Assembly (NCBI GenBank): GCA_021018995.1
Contig: CM037586.1
Coordinates: forward strand, 153,306,060-153,370,059
Source of the DNA: Chloranthus sessilifolius
Lineage: Eukaryota; Streptophyta; Magnoliopsida; Chloranthales; Chloranthaceae
Reading direction: 5' to 3'
Length of the DNA: 64,000 nt
Position numbers and translations under genes: made by a program. A model generated the notes under the pieces. The model had not been told where the DNA came from. It was given only the letters and a program-made list of their open reading frames with translations, and searched no databases. Positions 11,101 to 21,152 of the stretch are shown piece by piece (the first letter of the stretch is position 1; each line of letters starts with the position of its first letter).

Positions 11101-12887
11101 TGAACTATCCAACTGCACCAATTTTCTTGCGCTTTAACATCATTTTCCACCAGAAAATTGGTTAAACTCGTAAGTGGAAAAATCAAACACTTGCTTCCTT
11201 CCAAAGTGAATATCAAAGAACAAAATCAACTCTAGGTATGTACTCCAATTCTTTTTAATTAATTTGCTTTGTTACCGACAAAAAAAAAGGAACAAAATCA
11301 ACTCCACTTGTGTCACCTATACCAATTCCCTGCATCATAAATACTCACAATCAATCGTAGTAGCACCACTTCCACTTGATTCAGCTGCTAGAAAAGATTT
11401 TTGTTTAGGGAAGGGCTTGAGGGAGTTAAAAGAGAAGATTGGTGACGATGGTTGGGTGGTTGTGCTCTGTGGTAGGCAAAAAGGGTAATATGTCAAGACA
11501 ATAGCCTTTGCCCGCAATGTATCCTAGGAAAGCTCAGTGTGACTATGAGGGGTGCTACTATGTCACGTCTAGGCTGGGTAATCTACGAGTCTGCACTGGA
11601 GCGCGCTTTTAAATCTCTGTGCTACCTTTGTAGTAGTGCAAGGATGGTACCATGAAGGCATTGTGTGTGCAGGCAAAAGGTGAAGCTCCATGTTAGGATC
11701 ATGTATAGCAGCATAGTTTCGAGTTTCGACCCTCGCAACAAACATACATTATTGCATATCAGATTAAGTACGCCACATCTATCTAGAAAGCCAGTAGGAG
11801 CACAAGTCTGTTAAGTGTACATACAAGAAAGCGAAAGACAAGACACATTATGCTTGCTCTTGAGGGGTAGTATTTGGCTGACCTTGGCATGCCATGCATC
11901 TATGTGCCACACGTACTTAGAGAGCTAACCCCTAACCACAAGCTTCAATGTTACTTAAACACCAAGGGATAAGTAGATTTTACTCCCTGGAGGGTTTGCA
12001 AGAAGCATCCAAGGTAGGTATAGACACATGTTCCACTATCGGAGTCTGGCAGAAGTAATTTGCTGAAGTATGTATTTGGAGGCTCCAACATTCCAAAAAT
12101 CAAAAGAATAGTTGAGGAATGGAAAAACCCGCTTTAATTAGATCCATGTGAAGGTTACATATTTTAAAGCAGATTCAAACTCCTTACATCAAATATCAAT
12201 AAAACTAAAACTCCTCTGGTAGGATTCGCGATTAAAGGGCAGGAGGCCATTCTCTGTGGTGGTGAAACCAGTCACAACTGGCATGATGCATAACAGCTTT
12301 CTAGGCACCTTTTTCATTGAATTAACTAGTTCAATAAGGTGAATTTAACATTGGGCTTTACTCAGAAAAAGTGTTGCTTGCTTATTTGGTTAGACTCTCA
12401 AACAAATTTGATTAGAGCTCGAAAAATATAAAAATTTAACAAAAGGCAAGTAGAAAGTACAAAATGAAATAATAATAATTTTAAAAGACCTTAAAAGTTA
12501 GAGACTCACATCTTGACCCATGTGGGCGACGATATCTGCGAAAATGGATCCCACTTCCTCCTTGGAGTGTTTATCAGAAAATTCGACTGAATCCAGGATT
12601 GCTCTACATTTCTGGAAAGGTAACTCTCCGCGGACCTATTTATTAATAACAAAATTACTATTCAAGCGATAGAGTAGAGCAAAATCCGACATAAAAATCA
12701 TAAAATTATAAAACCCTGTAATACAAAACAGAGAAACATAGCATACCAGAGTCCAGCAGAGCTCATAGATGAATCGAAGCGTCGGGACCGGGTACGGGAC
12801 CTTAAGATTGCTCCCGGCGCTTTTCCATTCTCGAACGTAGTCCTCCGTGATGAATTTACACTCCACAAATGGAAGAGACGTCGACAT
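547..12887 (-). CDS. THO2: THO complex subunit 2, first three coding exons (gene continues beyond position 1)
   Basis: THO2 is the large scaffold subunit of the nuclear THO/TREX complex, which couples transcription to mRNA export and acts in small-RNA biogenesis. Three exons splice in phase 0 at GT-AG borders to give 103 N-terminal residues. Exon 1 ends YELCWTL, exon 2 starts VRGELPFQKC and ends AHMGQD, and exon 3 reads LTMPGEYRARLIKM. These blocks match the conserved plant THO2 N-terminus as I know it. I chose the ATG at 12887 because family members start just before the conserved block. An in-frame ATG at 12953 would add 22 residues that do not look conserved. The expected next block (beginning AKWLVES in relatives) was not found in 1-546, so exon 4 should lie outside the window. 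Intron 2 is about 11.9 kb and full of transposons. No exon is broken. Confidence 0.88.
1125..2100 (+). pseudogene. LINE 3'-end relic (zf-RVT region and 3' UTR)
   Basis: Degenerate 3' end of a plant LINE, antisense to THO2 inside intron 2. Across frame breaks one can read a zf-RVT-like stretch (LTVDQLRRREVN, then CVMCGLMREDVNHLF) and a C-terminal tail (KTFWSVAHMAAMCAILKGRN, then FRGKSRPAGLEWVRAMILKG). The non-coding tail ends in a TTTGCTTTATTACCGAT-type sequence, the same 3' end as the tiny LINE insertion at 11,233, and then passes into a TA repeat. Endonuclease and reverse transcriptase are absent, so this is a 5'-truncated dead copy. Confidence 0.75.
1778..1972. repeat. Hairpin-rich insertion inside the LINE 3' UTR
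   Basis: About 195 bp with repeated GTACCGG/CCGGTAC motifs. It holds one strong hairpin (arms 1831-1844 and 1852-1865, 13 of 14 pairs, 7-nt loop) and a second just upstream (about 1789-1800 with 1814-1825). Imperfect direct repeats TCATGGT flank it on both sides. This looks like a small non-autonomous DNA transposon, but the ends are not certain. Confidence 0.45.
2104..2160. repeat. (TA)n microsatellite
   Basis: Long uninterrupted TA dinucleotide run directly after the LINE relic tail; probably expanded from the LINE's A/T-rich 3' end. Confidence 0.95.
2161..3329. other. Intronic sequence without a recognised gene
   Basis: AT-rich THO2 intron 2 sequence. A short stretch near 2370 (SWNARGIG) resembles the start of a LINE endonuclease but is too short to call. 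Confidence 0.5.
3330..4292. mobile_element. Non-autonomous inverted-repeat element (MITE-like)
   Basis: Terminal inverted repeats are visible: 3348-3364 against 4266-4282 match at 15 of 17 positions, sharing the core CATGGCGAA, with weaker similarity outward to 3330 and 4292. The interior is non-coding and AT-rich. It has a palindromic block of repeated AAGTTATAA units (about 4078-4160) and a part resembling the foldback repeat at 30,810. No clear target duplication was found. The TIR style suggests a hAT-like MITE, but the superfamily is open. Confidence 0.55.
4078..4160. repeat. AAGTTATAA palindromic low-complexity block
   Basis: Repeated ATAAGTTATAACTTAT units, self-complementary, in the interior of the inverted-repeat element. 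Confidence 0.8.
4936..8523 (-). pseudogene. LINE ORF2: endonuclease, reverse transcriptase, zf-RVT
   Basis: Endonuclease domain from 8523 (KMLSWNVRGL, catalytic Glu in LQETKW, GGDFNAIRW). A frame change near 7950 leads into the main frame, which carries VPDHRPVLL (the endonuclease Asp-His motif) and the reverse transcriptase: NKAPGPDGF, FITLIPK, KVDMEKAYDRVNW, GLRQGDPLSPFLF and the catalytic FADDTMVF. A second frame change near 5440 leads into the zf-RVT region (FFAWTLFREKILTYDQLRRRG, then CCVMCCKAEENASHLFLH). Catalytic residues are present. The two frameshifts make this copy probably non-functional, though they lie between domains. Homopolymer C runs at 7385-7398 and about 4951-4962 are slippage-prone. 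Confidence 0.87.
8560..9738 (-). pseudogene. LINE ORF1 remnant
   Basis: Upstream of ORF2, three overlapping open frames (9738-9214, 9280-9014, 9039-8566) look like one ORF1 broken by frameshifts. The last ends RRRRGARELARLQWGMSDGTG, resembling the basic C-terminus that precedes ORF2 in plant LINEs. I see no CCHC zinc knuckle and no clear DUF4283-like RNA-binding domain, so ORF1 may be internally deleted. Function in active elements: nucleic-acid-binding chaperone of the LINE particle. Confidence 0.5.
9841..11217. other. Intronic AT-rich sequence without a recognised gene
   Basis: THO2 intron 2. Contains GATTCAAAT/ATTTGAATC-like inverted motifs around 10,400-10,500. No coding similarity seen. 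Confidence 0.5.
11233..11289 (+). mobile_element. Severely 5'-truncated LINE insertion (57 bp)
   Basis: Only the last few dozen bases of a LINE 3' UTR (TTTGCTTTGTTACCGAC) plus an A tail. It is flanked by perfect 15-bp direct repeats GAACAAAATCAACTC at 11218-11232 and 11290-11304. The 3' end matches the LINE relic ending near 2100. Confidence 0.88.
11305..12509. other. 5' part of THO2 intron 2, no gene seen
   Basis: Sequence just downstream of the exon 2 donor on the gene's strand. Short open frames here have no recognisable similarity. Confidence 0.55.
12510..12635 (-). CDS. THO2: THO2 coding exon 2
   Basis: Exon of 126 bp (42 codons) between the acceptor AATAG and the donor GTGAGT. It encodes VRGELPFQKC to AHMGQD, in phase 0 with both neighbours. 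Intron 1 is 111 bp. Confidence 0.88.
12747..12887 (-). CDS. THO2: THO2 coding exon 1
   Basis: Exon of 141 bp (47 codons) from ATG to ACT CTG, followed by the donor GTATGC. It encodes the block from MSTSLPFVEC to FIYELCWTL. Confidence 0.86.
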
Positions 12888-13260
12888 CGCCACAAGCAGA
12901 AACAAGTGAATCCTTAGGGTTTCTCGATTACAGAAACTACGATTCAGATACACGTAAGATAAGAAATCGAGTGAGGATCGAAGGTTCAGAAAACGCCATT
13001 AATGGTGAGAAAGAAAGAGGGAAACAAAATCTAAAAGTTAGGGTTTCGATTGAGAGAGGATAATTTGGAAAGGTTTTAGCGGAAAACGGATTAGGGTTTC
13101 GAAGTCACCACGGTTTCCTTCTCTATCACGAATTAGAGAGAAGTAGCAGAAGCGAGGTCTGGCTCTTGTTTAAGTTGTGTAGTTTGGGATTATATCGCCG
13201 CGGGGAATTTTGGGCAGGAGAGGAAGAGCGAGCGACTCAATTACCCTCCGCTTTGATCAA
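12888..13260 (-). promoter_or_regulatory. THO2 5' leader and proximal promoter
   Basis: Region upstream of the THO2 ATG. It carries three telo-box motifs (AAACCCTAA read on the gene's strand) at 12914-12922, 13038-13046 and 13091-13099. Such motifs are typical of constitutive plant genes for RNA handling and translation. No TATA box is obvious. The transcription start cannot be placed from sequence. Confidence 0.6.
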
Positions 13261-13964
13261 AATTACGATAATAGACATCGGGTACGAAAGGCGCAACGCC
13301 AGGTGCGCAATGGCTGATGATTGCTACAGCAATAGATGAGAGATGAGATTACAGCCATCCGTGTTTGCTGTTTCCAATACGATCGGCTTTTCTTTGAGAA
13401 GCTGATACGTGGTACTCGGGTCAATGGTTAAGCCTCGAGAAATGCATGCCTAGTTACGAGCACACACAATAAGTGAAAGTCCACTTTTGACCTAATACAG
13501 AATTGGGCTGAAAATTTCCGGCACACATTAACTCGGGAAAGTTTCTCTTGGGGGATCCATTACTTGCACTCGGAAAGTTGGCCCTTACATCGAATTGAAA
13601 ACAAAGACTTGCAAGTTTGACGACCTATTGTGTGAAAATAATTTGATTTGAAGGTTGTGATTTAAAGATAGTATACGCAAAAGATTAGCACGAAATATAT
13701 TCTCTTTCATCTGATTAACAGTAGTCAAAGGCTATTATTTGATTCAAAAGTTGACTATAATAGATCAAATGGTAAATATTGTGTTTTGCTCCAATCTTAT
13801 GCACTGGAGATTTATAGATCATGAAATTCAAATCAGACGGCTCAGATTTCATTTTCACATGTCGTGGGTCCCTAAAATACGCCTTTCTTCAAATTTGGTG
13901 CAACTTCCTGAGGGCAAGTAATTACTCCCTTCAAGTGGATACATGTATTTTTAAGGACATTCTA
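13261..13964. other. Intergenic sequence without a recognised gene
   Basis: No coding similarity. Short open frames run into the repeat that follows. Confidence 0.5.
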
Positions 13965-14520
13965 CGAGTTTCCTTATCTAACTTTGAGAATTGGGGAGAT
14001 CCCTTATCAACTATGGGAATTGACAATATTTTTGATCTAATTGTTTTAATCGATGCTAACTACCTGTCAGATATTGAAATACCAACGCTACCCTTGCCTT
14101 TTCATTTAACAATTAATGATTTTTTTTTTTTGTACTAATAATTTTTAAAACGACACATATTCTTATGAATTTTTGCAAGACCCCTTATGTAACTTTGAGA
14201 ATTAGCGAAATCCTTAATCAACTATGAAAATTTGCATTATCCGTGATCCAACTGTTTTAATCGACATTAATTACCTGTCAAATATCAAAATACCAACACT
14301 ATCCTTGACTTTCGTCTAATAATTAATGACTCATTTTTTACATAAATAATTTTTAAAATAACACATATATGCTTATGGGGCGGTTAACAAATGTTTAATC
14401 ATTCGATTTATCGCCGAACAAAGTCAAACTAGGTTGTCAAAACTAATCGTGCGGTTTCATAGTGAGGTCAAACTATCAACTAGGCAATAATTGTACAATA
14501 ACCACACGATAACCGCATAG
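13965..14520 (+). repeat. Dispersed repeat family R1, copy 1 (with internal tandem duplication)
   Basis: Two similar units of about 190-210 bp follow each other (about 13,965-14,165 and 14,176-14,365). They share the phrases AACTTTGAGAATT, CAACTATGRRAATT, AACTGTTTTAATCGA and AAAATAACACATAT. A tail rich in AACCACACGATAACCGCA follows. The same family is present inverted at 47,480-47,990. It is non-coding and unclassified; the tail motifs resemble subterminal repeats of a DNA transposon. Confidence 0.65.
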
Positions 14521-14565
14521 AAAATGCGTGGTCATAGAATACATTTTTATCTTTACATCATTTAA

Positions 14566-14800
14566 GGCCTCGTTCGGGAGTTCAGAACTGCGCAGAATCT
14601 GAGTATTTACTCAGATTATAGCCAGAAAGGGGGTTCTTTTGGGAGGAGTCGGCCGTTCGAGAGACGTCCTAGGGAAGTGGGAATCCGAGTCGTTTCCGAG
14701 TGAAAACGACAGGCAATCGTCCGAGCTTGCAACTCAGATTAGCTCAGAATCTGATCTCAGATTCTAGGGGCGTTGTATGCTTCAGATCTGAGATTTGCAT
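14566..14800 (+). repeat. Harbinger left terminal and subterminal region
   Basis: Terminal inverted repeat followed by several CTCAGATT/AATCTGAG copies (around 14,595-14,800), the likely transposase-binding sites. Confidence 0.7.
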
Positions 14801-15104
14801 CAGATCCCATGGCTGCCAACGGTCATGAAACTCTTCTTCCCCAAATTTCTGAGATCTTGGTCCTTGACTAGAGTCCAGCGCATGTACGGTTGAGATGGGG
14901 TTTCATCCATCAGATGCGGAAAAGACCTCTCACTGCACTAGAGTCCAGCGGATGTACCAGTTCATCTTCCCCAAGCTTCTGATTTCTCTGTATTCACATG
15001 GGCATCTGTTGGATAGTTGGGTGGATTGGAAAAATGGGTAGGGGCCAGATTTGTTACTGATTTGGGCTCGATGGGGGCATTGACATCTGCTTTCAATAGA
15101 TTAA

Positions 15105-15272
15105 TCAAGTAGGGGCCTGATTGTAGAGAGAGGATTCGATGAGGTAGGGGCCAGATTGATTGCAGAGATAGAATTCCATTAGGTAGTAGCCAGATTGATT
15201 TCAGAGAGAGGATTCGATCAGGTAGGGGCCAAATTGATTGCAGAGAGATGATTCGATCAGGTAGGGGCCAGA
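15105..15272. repeat. Minisatellite, about 40-bp unit
   Basis: About four imperfect copies of a unit containing AGGTAGGGGCCAGATTGATT and AGAGAGAGGATTCGATC. Confidence 0.85.
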
Positions 15273-15479
15273 TTGGGGGCTTTGAAGAAGGCTATAAATT
15301 GGTACGTGATTGCAAGACTTGAAACCATCTCAGTTTTTCCCGAATAGATTTGTTAAAGGTAGTTCAAAGTGATTGCTTTTTTTTTGGCTTTAAAGTAGAG
15401 ACCACTGCATTACTTATTTTATAAGCAATGCAAAATCTTGGCAACATTTCAGATTCATGTTGGCATTCCGAGATATAGC

Positions 15480-15842
15480 AGCTTTTTTTAGAAAGAAAAT
15501 TATACAAGATTTTTTATTACATTCCAAAATATAGCTGAATTTTTTGGCATTCCAAATTATACAAGATTTTTTTTTTTGCATTCCAAATTATACCAAATTT
15601 GTTTGGCTGCTCATATATACCAGATTTTTTTTTGCATTCCAAATTATACCAAATTTGTTTGGCAGTCCAAATTATCCCAGATTTTTTTTTTGCATTCCAA
15701 CTTATACCAAATTTGTTTGCGGTCAAATTATACGATTTTTTTGCATTCCAAATTATACCAAATTTGTTCGTCCAAATTATACTGATTTTTTTGCATTCCA
15801 AATTATACCAAATTTGTTTACATTCCAAATTATACATTTGGC
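15480..15842. repeat. Minisatellite built on GCATTCCAAATTATACCAAAT
   Basis: At least eight degenerate units alternating T tracts with GCATTCCAAATTATACC and AAATTTGTTTGG phrases. The long open frames on both strands here are by-products of the repeat. Confidence 0.88.
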
Positions 15843-15849
15843 ATTTCAG

Positions 15850-18680
15850 TTTGTTGGTTTTTGGGTTTTCCATCTTATATCAACGACTTCTTGTTTTGAT
15901 TAACAATCTGAGTTTATACTCGATCTTATATCACTGACTAGCTCTTTTATTTAACAACTGAAAAATATAAGTTTTTCGATATTTTCATTGGGTGATAAGA
16001 GAATTTTCAAATAGAAAAAATAAATAGAAAAACACAATAAAGAAATAAAATAGAGTTATCTTTATACTGCTCATTGTATTCTGCTTTTTTTTAAACATAT
16101 AATGTTATATTTTTGTGAATCTATTCTAATTTCTCTATTTTTTGTTGACCAATTTTTGAATTATGGCGTAAAGCTGTGGGTGGGACTGGGACTAATCAGG
16201 CTTATCCACTACCAGGTATTGTTCTAGTAGCCTACGTGTTTAGTTTTCTCATATTTTGATCTATTGAATGCAGAGTTAAAATAGTCTGGCTGGTATTTTT
16301 GCTTCAAAATAAGGCTTGATTGGTTGATGGCTGCATTCATCCAAATTACATCTCAAAGACGCCTTTTGTCTCTTTGGATGAAGGCCAAACTATAGGCACA
16401 CCTAGACACCTGCATATGTCAATTATGTGTCTAAAATAATACGGGATGAATTGCAAATTCAATAGAGTAGTAAATAGACACTTGTGTACTCAGCTGTCCA
16501 TTTATTAGGTGGAGTCATGTAAGTGAGAGTTAAGGATTTATTTTAAATATAATACTTACCCCTTGTAAAATTTAGACAACTATATTTGCCATTGGTGTAT
16601 GTACAGTTTTAAAGAGTGAGGGTATTTTGATTATTATAAATATGGACTAATTGTGATCCCTCTGCTGAAATTTGCTCTGTTTTCTTGGAAAAAATAAAGG
16701 GCAAACTTCTTTAATACCCCTAGAATTGTTCGGCTAATATTGGCTTGTACTTTTAAATTTTGAAAATTATAAATATATATTATATCAATTAGTTTAGTTT
16801 ATGAGAGCCTTTTTACTTCGACAATCTTATTAAAACTCGCATCCACAAATATCAAGGTCCTTAGAAATTTGTGAAATTTTGTTTTTTACAGAATTCCACA
16901 GTTATAAGGCTACTCATTATATATATATATATTTATATATATATGTATATATATATTGTAGCTTTATGAGGCCCAATTCAACAGAAAGCTCCATTATTAA
17001 TAAATATATGTTAAAAGATACTTATATGAAAAGAGACTCCTATCTAAGAAAACTAAAACCAATTGAGGGTTCTATCACTTTTGGAATTTCTTAGGTTGGA
17101 TTTATTTGAAAAATAAAGTTTAAGAAACTTGCAATTGCTTTTTGGGTTGTTTAGATTACTGTTGTTTGGAAAAACATTAATATTTCAGTTACCTCCAAAT
17201 GATTCGAGTATAGAGTTCAACTCTACAACTCAAGTGGAGCTCCTGCTGTATTTTATAGATTGGTTGATGGCTTAGGTGATGATTTTGAATATGAATCCCA
17301 ACTTTTTAGTGGCAAGTCCATTGAAATAATGATGTGTTACAAGCATGAGGACCAGATAACATTAATATGGTGGTTATAATGCGAGTATAGTGTATATGGT
17401 ATAATTTGCTCACAATTTTGTGGAAGTAGGCAAGTGTGCTTCTTCAACTTTTATTCTTTTATAGCACTTAACTATGGCCATGTGTTTGTATAATTAGAAA
17501 GTGGAAATTACTTCCTAGAAATTTCCATCATATATGTACACTTATTACCTAGTGAAGTAGAGAACACTCTCTTTATGGAACATAGGGATTTGCCAGAAAC
17601 ATGAGTTTGACTGTGTAATAATGTAGTTTAGCCTATTTTCTCTTGTAAAAATTTCAGGAAGAAGGCTATCCCTATTTTGCTTTTATATTTAATTCAAATT
17701 TCTTCTATATCAATCAAAATGAAATAAAATAAATATCATGTCATTGAATGTTCAGTGGGCACAAATCATTAGTTGAAATGCATATAGGATGGTTATGTTT
17801 AGAGTTCGAGTCCTTTTGCTTATCATCTATGTTGAAGTTTCTCTTACTAAAGTGAATTAAAGCATTCCTAGGTTCTCTACATAATACACATGGATTGTTA
17901 TAATTATTCAAGGCTATGACATCGATCACTTTTGTTTAGAGTAGTGACACATTAAAATTTGAATCCACAGTTTATTTTTTTTTAATCCATGCTTTCTTGT
18001 TTTTCAATCCTTGTTATAACTGTCTACAATTTACTGGTTTTAGGTTGTAATAATGTATCCTTTTCCTTTCAACTGATATTAATGAAAAGTCATCAAGCTA
18101 ATTCCCATGCAAAGATATCAATCGTGAAATTAGAGTACGATTGATCCGTCCATATATATATATATATATAACAGCCATCAACTACTGTTGTATATATACA
18201 CTATGTACAACAACGAACAATTCGCACTGATTATGCCTTAAAAGTTCATTTCTATATTCTTTATATTGATTTTTTTTTTTGCATAATATGTTCTTCCACT
18301 TCCCATTAAACTGCTGCTGCTAAAATGTGGATTGAATCACGCTTGCTCTTGTCAAATGATATCCATACTACAGTAGGATGAGTGGTAGAATTTCAACATG
18401 TTATTGAAAGCATGAACCGATGATTAACACATAGTTTGAATGGATTTATGTGTTTCGGTAGAATTCAAACATGCTATTATAAGCATTGATTGATTTCTAA
18501 CACTGAATCTGATATATTAATGTGTTTAGAGCATGTACGTTTATACAAAATCAGTCCATGCTTTCATCAGAGTCATTAAGACGAGTCTATATGGTCGTCG
18601 TATGTCAACCACCAAATATCGAGGCAAACCTAGTTTATGTAAAAAAATCTAAAACTTTGATAATTTTAGGGAACATAAGT
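15850..18680. other. Non-coding left part of the Harbinger element
   Basis: AT-rich with short TA microsatellites near 16,918-16,956 and 18,153-18,171. No protein similarity recognised. It may hold the promoter of the Myb-like ORF. Confidence 0.5.
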
Positions 18681-18681
18681 T

Positions 18682-19776
18682 ATGAGTAGCCATGAAGGAA
18701 AGGGTGTTGCCCCCGATAATATCGGTCAGTCAAAAAATTTCACGTGGAATGAGCAACAAGACAAGGCCTATATCGAGGAACTGGTTGAGCAATACCATCT
18801 ACGTCGGAAACTACCTAACGGAACGTGGCAAAAAAATGTGTGGCCTGAGATGGCCGAAAAGCTAAAGTCTTACGAGTGCTTCGAAGGGAAACTGGAAGAA
18901 CTCACCAGGGATAAATGCTATAATCACTTGAAGTCAGTGAGGAATAATTACTCTAGGATGAAGAAAATTCTTGATACTAGTGGTTTTGGTTGGGACAATG
19001 ATAATAAAATGGTCATTGCAGAAACTGATATATGGGACAATTTCATTTACTTTGGTTAGTAACTTCTGAACTTTAACCTTCCTTGAGGTGTGAATCTAAG
19101 CGATGACATAATTTGAACATTTCATTTAACCTAACATACATGACTTCAGGGTAATATCTGGGCTACAAATTATCGAGGTAGGAAGGTTCAAGACTACAAA
19201 TTGCTTTATCTTCTATTTGGAAACAGCACATATACTGGGGCTGAGGAGTTCCACCCTAGGGATCGTCGATCCCCTATCCAAGAGCGTGCTATTCCTCTTG
19301 GCGATGACTTTAGTGGGGACTCATACCACCCAGTATTTGATAATGAGGAGTTCCCCTACCAAGAAGGGCCTACCAATGCGGAGTCTCCCTTAACTGCGGA
19401 GAGTGGTCCAAACCCGAGCACCCGAACCCGCCCTACTCAAAACTCCAATTCAAGTGGGTCTGGAAGGAAACGGAAGAGTGTAGACCTCCCTGATGGTCTT
19501 CTTGAACAGCTAGCGGGATTTCGAACAACTCTTGAAAGCATCGCTAATCGGGTCGTCCCTGAACCACCTCAACCACCTCGAAGCAATCATGAACAATTTT
19601 TGGAATTTTTACAAGAAATGAGAGCAACCAACTTTATTGACCATTCTATGTTTATGGAGCTCCTAGTTAAATTTGAGCAGTCCGGTCGAATGGCTGAGAT
19701 AGTGATGGGGTTGCGCCCTGAACATCGTCAATCCTATCTCTTTGCCTTATGTGGAAGGCCATGGCCACCTCCATAG
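18682..19776 (+). CDS. Harbinger Myb/SANT-like DNA-binding protein (ORF1)
   Basis: Accessory DNA-binding protein of PIF/Harbinger transposons; in characterised relatives it helps bring transposase to the ends and into the nucleus. Exon 1 (18682 to about 19054) carries a trihelix/Myb-like domain at residues 18-120: FTWNEQQDKAYIEELVEQ, VWPEMAEKL, LKSVRNNYSRMKKIL and AETDIWDNFI. Exon 2 (about 19150-19776) continues NIWATNYRG, then a Ser/Pro-rich linker with a basic patch (SGRKRKS, a possible nuclear signal), and ends in a helical region (EQFLEFLQEMRATNFIDHSM). The intron is about 95 bp with GT and AG at the expected places, but the simplest junction meets a stop, so the exact splice or a 1-bp lesion is unresolved. 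Confidence 0.72.
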
Positions 19777-19874
19777 GCCTATTGATGTTTATGTTATTAA
19801 GTTGTTTTGAAATTTGTGAGTTAATGTAAAAATATTATGGTAATTAAACTGAATGAGCTTTGTCAATTAGGTAT

Positions 19875-20965
19875 AATGGCACCCCCCCTCGTATCCGATG
19901 ACGAATTGATTGCGATGTGTACAGTGGGCTTCGTCATTACCGCCATTGTCATTATCTTAACACCGACCCGAGAAAAGCGAGCGTCACACACATCGATTCT
20001 CCCGGTCCGTTATACGTTCATGAAACCCTTCGCGGGCATCCAGATGTTGCATATGAACTATTTCGAATGCGTACTCCCGCATTCAGAAGTTTATGTAACG
20101 GCCTTAAGGCGAGGGGTCTGTTGGAGGACTCACAGAGGATGAAGGTGGAGGAGGCGGTTGCTATATTCTTGTACACTATAGCCCAAAATCAAAAGAATAG
20201 AACCGTCCAAGATAGATTCCAGCGTTCGGGCTCAACCATTAGCCTATGTTTTAATAGCGTACTTGACGCTATCTTACAGTTGTATGACGATTTTGTGAAA
20301 CAGGCCACTACTGGAACTCCCCCAGAGATTAGTAGCCAACAAAGGTTTTACCCCTGGTTCAAGGGTGCTGTAGGAGCTATCGATGGTACACATGTTGACG
20401 TTACTGCCCCAGGGACTCACGTATATCGAAACTGCCACAATGCGACATCACAAAATGTTTTGTGTGGTATCGCTTTGACATGCTATTCCAATACGTACTC
20501 CACGGTTGGGAGGGTCTTCCTGAACTCGAAAGTTTTAGCAAGTGCTCTCTAGGCCACAAACTCGACTTCAAGTGCCACTGAACAAGTATTACCTTGTGGA
20601 TGGGGGTTATTCCAACATGCGAGGCTTTCTAGCTCCCTATCGGGGGGTTCGCTACCATATAAAAGAATTCAATACCTCGAATCCCCCATTGACTCCACAA
20701 GAACTTTTCAATAAGCGACATGCGTCCACGTAATGTAGTTGAGAGAACATTTGGGGTCTTTGAAACAACGGTTTAGATATTGAAATCAGCCACGAGGTTT
20801 CCAATTCAATCACAAGTGAGAATAGTAACTGCATGTTGTATTCTACACAATTTTATCAAATTATACGATCCAGAAGATCCATTCTTTGAAGAATGGCTAG
20901 AGGATCGTATCGTAGAGCCATCTGACGACTCAGTTCACGAGATAGATCGACATCCATTGTCATAA
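19875..20965 (+). pseudogene. Harbinger DDE transposase (ORF2), broken
   Basis: Transposase of the PIF/Harbinger (DDE_Tnp_4) type. Readable in order: RKASVTHIDSP, HPDVAYELFRMRTPAFRSLC, EEAVAIFLYTIAQNQKNRTV, RFYPWFKGAVGAIDGTHVDV (first catalytic Asp), NSKVLASAL, KYYLVDGGYSNMRGFLAPYR, VVERTFGV (catalytic Glu), and IVTACCILHNFI. The reading frame changes near 19,930, near 20,545 and near 20,735. A stop interrupts near 20,777. The second catalytic Asp, normally in a DSRVL motif, is Asn here (NSKVL). The copy therefore cannot encode an active enzyme. It sits directly downstream of the Myb-like ORF on the same strand. Confidence 0.86.
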
Positions 20966-21152
20966 ACCCGCAAATTGCGAATGGATGAACACATTCCGTG
21001 ATAATATAGCCAACACTATGTGGGACGGCATAATTACGTTGACATATTAAATGTACGTTGGTTATATGGTTTTATTGTAAACTCGAACTTGAATCAATTA
21101 AATGAGCCACTTCTCTCTTGCACTTACTAACCAATTGACGTATTTTGTAGAT

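Noticed and set aside
15517-15937. Overlapping 110-120-codon ORFs on both strands
   Set aside because: They are the translation of a T-rich minisatellite (GCATTCCAAATTATACC); all frames stay open because the repeat lacks stops.
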